Shown here one piece after another: positions 62,194 to 64,000 of a DNA stretch of 64,000 bases. The translations under genes were made by a program, and so were the position numbers. The notes below the pieces were generated by a model. The model saw only the letters and a list, made by a program, of their open reading frames with translations, did not search any database and was not told the origin of the DNA. Source of the stretch: an uncultured Christensenella sp. (GTDB lineage Bacteria; Bacillota; Clostridia; Christensenellales; UBA3700). Positions within the stretch are counted from its first letter, which is position 1; every line of letters starts with the position of its first letter. Location of the stretch: the NCBI GenBank assembly GCA_910583995.1, contig CAJTYW010000002.1, positions 1 to 64,000 of the forward strand, given 5' to 3'.

Positions 62194-62313
62194 ATTTTAC
62201 ATTTTTATTATATCAATTTAGACAAAAATTGTCAATAAAAATCCGCTTAAATATAATAATATAAACTATTGTTATATGTGTTAAATTGACAAAACTATAA
62301 ACACCGCAAATAA
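62194..62313. promoter_or_regulatory. Candidate invertible promoter segment (120 bp)
   Basis: It contains two divergent promoters with overlapping -35 boxes. Rightward: TTGTCA (62229-62234), 17 bp, TATAAT (62252-62257). Leftward: TTGACA (62235-62230), 17 bp, TATAAT (62212-62207), a perfect consensus. Inversion would swap which one faces the LRR gene. In the present orientation the weaker of the two by consensus match faces it. Confidence 0.7.
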
Positions 62314-62340
62314 GTTCATCAAACATATTATTTGATGAAC
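62314..62340 (-). repeat. Right inverted recombination site (IRR)
   Basis: 27 bp: arm GTTCATCAAA, spacer CATATTA, arm TTTGATGAAC; reverse complement of IRL with no mismatch. On the plus strand the hairpin is followed by TTTTG and could partly attenuate transcription into the LRR gene. Confidence 0.75.
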
Positions 62341-62418
62341 TTTTGTTCTAAAGGTCTATACTTATTTTAAAAAATATTTGTAGTAATTAAAGAAATTTTA
62401 TAGGGATTTTTATTCAAA

Positions 62419-63531
62419 ATGAAAAGAAAGGATTGGAAAATTATTGTAGGTGTAATTATTTACATAATTCTTTTTGTATTGTCAATAATTGCTGATTATA
62501 CCCCATTCATAATTGTTTTGGCTATTCCATTGGGGATAATATTGCTTGGGTTAACAATATTTTTAATTTATAAGTATAAAAAAAAGAAATCAAAGGTTGA
62601 ATATGAAAAATCAATTGATAAATTAAAAGACAAAGACGAGTTAATAACATATGGTGAAAAACATATCGAAAGATGTGCATTTAGAAATCGTAAAGATATA
62701 ACAAGTGTTATAATCCCAGATAATGTTACTAGTATTGGGGATTATGCGTTTCAAGGTTGCAGTAATTTAACTAAAATATATATACCTGATAGTGTGACTA
62801 ACATTGGATTTGCAGCATTCAAGGATTGCGTTAATTTGAATAGTGTTACGATACAAAATGGTGCTGTGGATATAGGATTATCTATATTTGAAGGTTGCAA
62901 AAATTTAGAAAAGGTTATAATGCCTACCAATGCACTTTATGAATGTATGTTAGAAACAACAAAATTAAAGACTGTTGTTATTAATGGTGGTAAAAAAATA
63001 GAAGATAGCACTTTTGTTAATCAAACTAATCTTACCAGCATTAAAATTGCTGATAGTGTAAAAAGAATAGGTAATAGTGCGTTTTTGGGTTGTAGCAGTT
63101 TGTCTGAAATTATAATTCCTGATAGTGTGATATTTATAGACGATGAAGCTTTTGCGTCCTGTAGTAATTTAAAAAAAATTGTGCTTTCTAATAACTTACA
63201 GCATATAGGTGACAATATTTTTGAAGGATGCAGTCCAATAATTTATACTGAATATGAAAATGCTAAATATTTAGGTAGTGAGATTAATCCTTATATCTAC
63301 TTAGCTAAAGCCAATAAAGAATTTAATAATGAAAATAAAATTCATAACAATACAAAATTTATTGGAAGTTATGCCTTTGCTAATTGTAATAACTTTAATG
63401 AAATTAAATTGCCTGATAGTGTATCGCATATTGGAAGCGGTGCATTTGGTCAATGCGAATCAATAAATATTGAAAGGGGGAAAAATAATGAAAGAAAAAT
63501 ACACTTTGTCAGAATTGAAAATAATATATAA
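62419..63531 (+). CDS. BspA-type leucine-rich-repeat (LRR_5) membrane protein
   Basis: The 370-aa protein starts with two membrane segments (about 8-25 and 29-50) and a Lys-rich stretch (YKYKKKKSK), then at least six LRR_5 units with the pattern IPDSVTxIGxxAFxxCxNLxxI. Family members in gut and oral bacteria are often surface adhesins. With positive charges on both outer sides of the two-helix hairpin, the positive-inside rule would place the repeats in the cytoplasm, which is unusual. The binding site (AGGG) is weak and far from the ATG. Its leader contains IRR. Confidence 0.75.
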   Translation: MKRKDWKIIVGVIIYIILFVLSIIADYTPFIIVLAIPLGIILLGLTIFLIYKYKKKKSKVEYEKSIDKLKDKDELITYGEKHIERCAFRNRKDITSVIIPDNVTSIGDYAFQGCSNLTKIYIPDSVTNIGFAAFKDCVNLNSVTIQNGAVDIGLSIFEGCKNLEKVIMPTNALYECMLETTKLKTVVINGGKKIEDSTFVNQTNLTSIKIADSVKRIGNSAFLGCSSLSEIIIPDSVIFIDDEAFASCSNLKKIVLSNNLQHIGDNIFEGCSPIIYTEYENAKYLGSEINPYIYLAKANKEFNNENKIHNNTKFIGSYAFANCNNFNEIKLPDSVSHIGSGAFGQCESINIERGKNNERKIHFVRIENNI

Positions 63532-64000
63532 TGCACCGGAATTTGTTGAAAAACTAAAACAAATTTCTAATATGCCTATCAAAGGGGTAGAATATCTATA
63601 TAAGCATATTAATTTAATAATTGATGAAAAAGGTGGCGATATTCAAGGAAAAGAATACGACCCATACAATATACTTGTTATGGTGGATAAAGGTGAAAAT
63701 CTAGTTGATGATGAAACACTTTATTTTCTTATGACAAGTGTGCCTAAAACAGATGATGACGATGATGTTATGGAATATTGGGGAGAAAAAGCAATAGAAA
63801 AACATTGTCCTAAAGCTTGCTTTACATATATGTCTTTTTTGATGGCTCGTGGTTTGAGACCAGAACGAAAGCTTGCAGCTTATCGTTGGGCTAAATGTAG
63901 TGAAGAGTTTGGAATGATGCTAGATTTAACATATAGTATATTTGTTGAAGAATTTCCAGGCTCTTTTGAAACTGGAATTACATTAATTGAAGAAAATCTT
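63488..64000 (+). CDS. Unknown protein, runs off the window (at least 171 aa)
   Basis: An ATG at 63488 follows AAAGGGGG, with 171 codons open to the window end. It overlaps the LRR gene by 44 nt, so it belongs to the same transcript. The N-terminal part reads MKEKYTLSELKIIYNAPEF, with an acidic run TDDDDDVMEYW near residue 95. Soluble, no family recognised. It would be under the same switch as the LRR gene. Confidence 0.65.
   Translation, partial: MKEKYTLSELKIIYNAPEFVEKLKQISNMPIKGVEYLYKHINLIIDEKGGDIQGKEYDPYNILVMVDKGENLVDDETLYFLMTSVPKTDDDDDVMEYWGEKAIEKHCPKACFTYMSFLMARGLRPERKLAAYRWAKCSEEFGMMLDLTYSIFVEEFPGSFETGITLIEENL

Noticed and set aside
63400..63560. Frameshift joining the LRR gene and the downstream gene
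   Set aside because: The downstream frame has its own AAAGGGGG site and ATG, and its product shows no LRR repeats, so two overlapping genes explain the data better.
1..64000. CRISPR array or cas genes
   Set aside because: No regularly spaced direct repeats and no Cas-like protein were found.

Overview
The window is strongly AT-rich and its gene content points to an anaerobic, Gram-positive member of the Bacillota, most likely class Clostridia. Supporting genes are NfnAB, a PerR/rubrerythrin pair, a Re-citrate-synthase-type enzyme, a dockerin-containing C-terminus, a GH2/GH16/GH36-like glycosidase set and a possible spore-coat gene. Consensus sigma-A promoters (TTGACA-17-TATAAT type), strong Shine-Dalgarno sequences and hairpin-plus-U-tract terminators are easy to read. 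No rRNA, functional tRNA or CRISPR array was seen.

Layout. 1-3060: dockerin gene tail, membrane-anchored metallophosphoesterase and class II aldolase (fba). 3181-16510: an integrated element. All its body genes lie on the minus strand and include an HUH rolling-circle Rep, a large membrane ATPase of Zot/pI type, three large membrane-anchored ectodomain proteins and several small proteins. A structured origin-like region follows the rep gene, then a zinc-ribbon PD-(D/E)xK-like nuclease and an IS30-family transposase. I read this as an inovirus-like (filamentous phage) prophage bounded by a 16-bp direct repeat. 16658-20214: metallo-beta-lactamase-fold protein, degenerate shikimate-kinase-like protein, amino-acid kinase and thioredoxin reductase. 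20330-20520: a stand-alone small RNA candidate. 20557-29306: carbohydrate genes around perR and rubrerythrin. 29547-38170: IleRS, RNA-modification enzymes, an acyl-CoA-synthetase-like operon and AsnA. 38254-39257: a small XRE/Cys-rich island. 39331-57178: housekeeping genes (rpmE, yqhQ-prmC fusion, prfA, citrate-synthase-like, thrC, cysteine-desulfurase-like, nth, nfnAB, obg, yhbY, lon, engB). 57582-61030: possible spore-coat protein, acetyltransferase, WYL regulator and 2H phosphoesterase.

61181-64000 is the most interesting cellular locus. A tyrosine recombinase is followed by a 120-bp segment bounded by two 27-bp sites in exactly inverted orientation, each with 10-bp arms around an asymmetric 7-bp spacer. 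The segment carries two divergent near-perfect promoters and lies in front of a BspA-type leucine-rich-repeat membrane protein and a second gene that runs off the window. This has the layout of a phase-variable invertible promoter.

The two main candidates for something new are therefore the invertible switch (62167-62340) and the inovirus-like element, with its unusual leaders, structured origin, InlB-repeat surface protein and no recognisable major coat gene.
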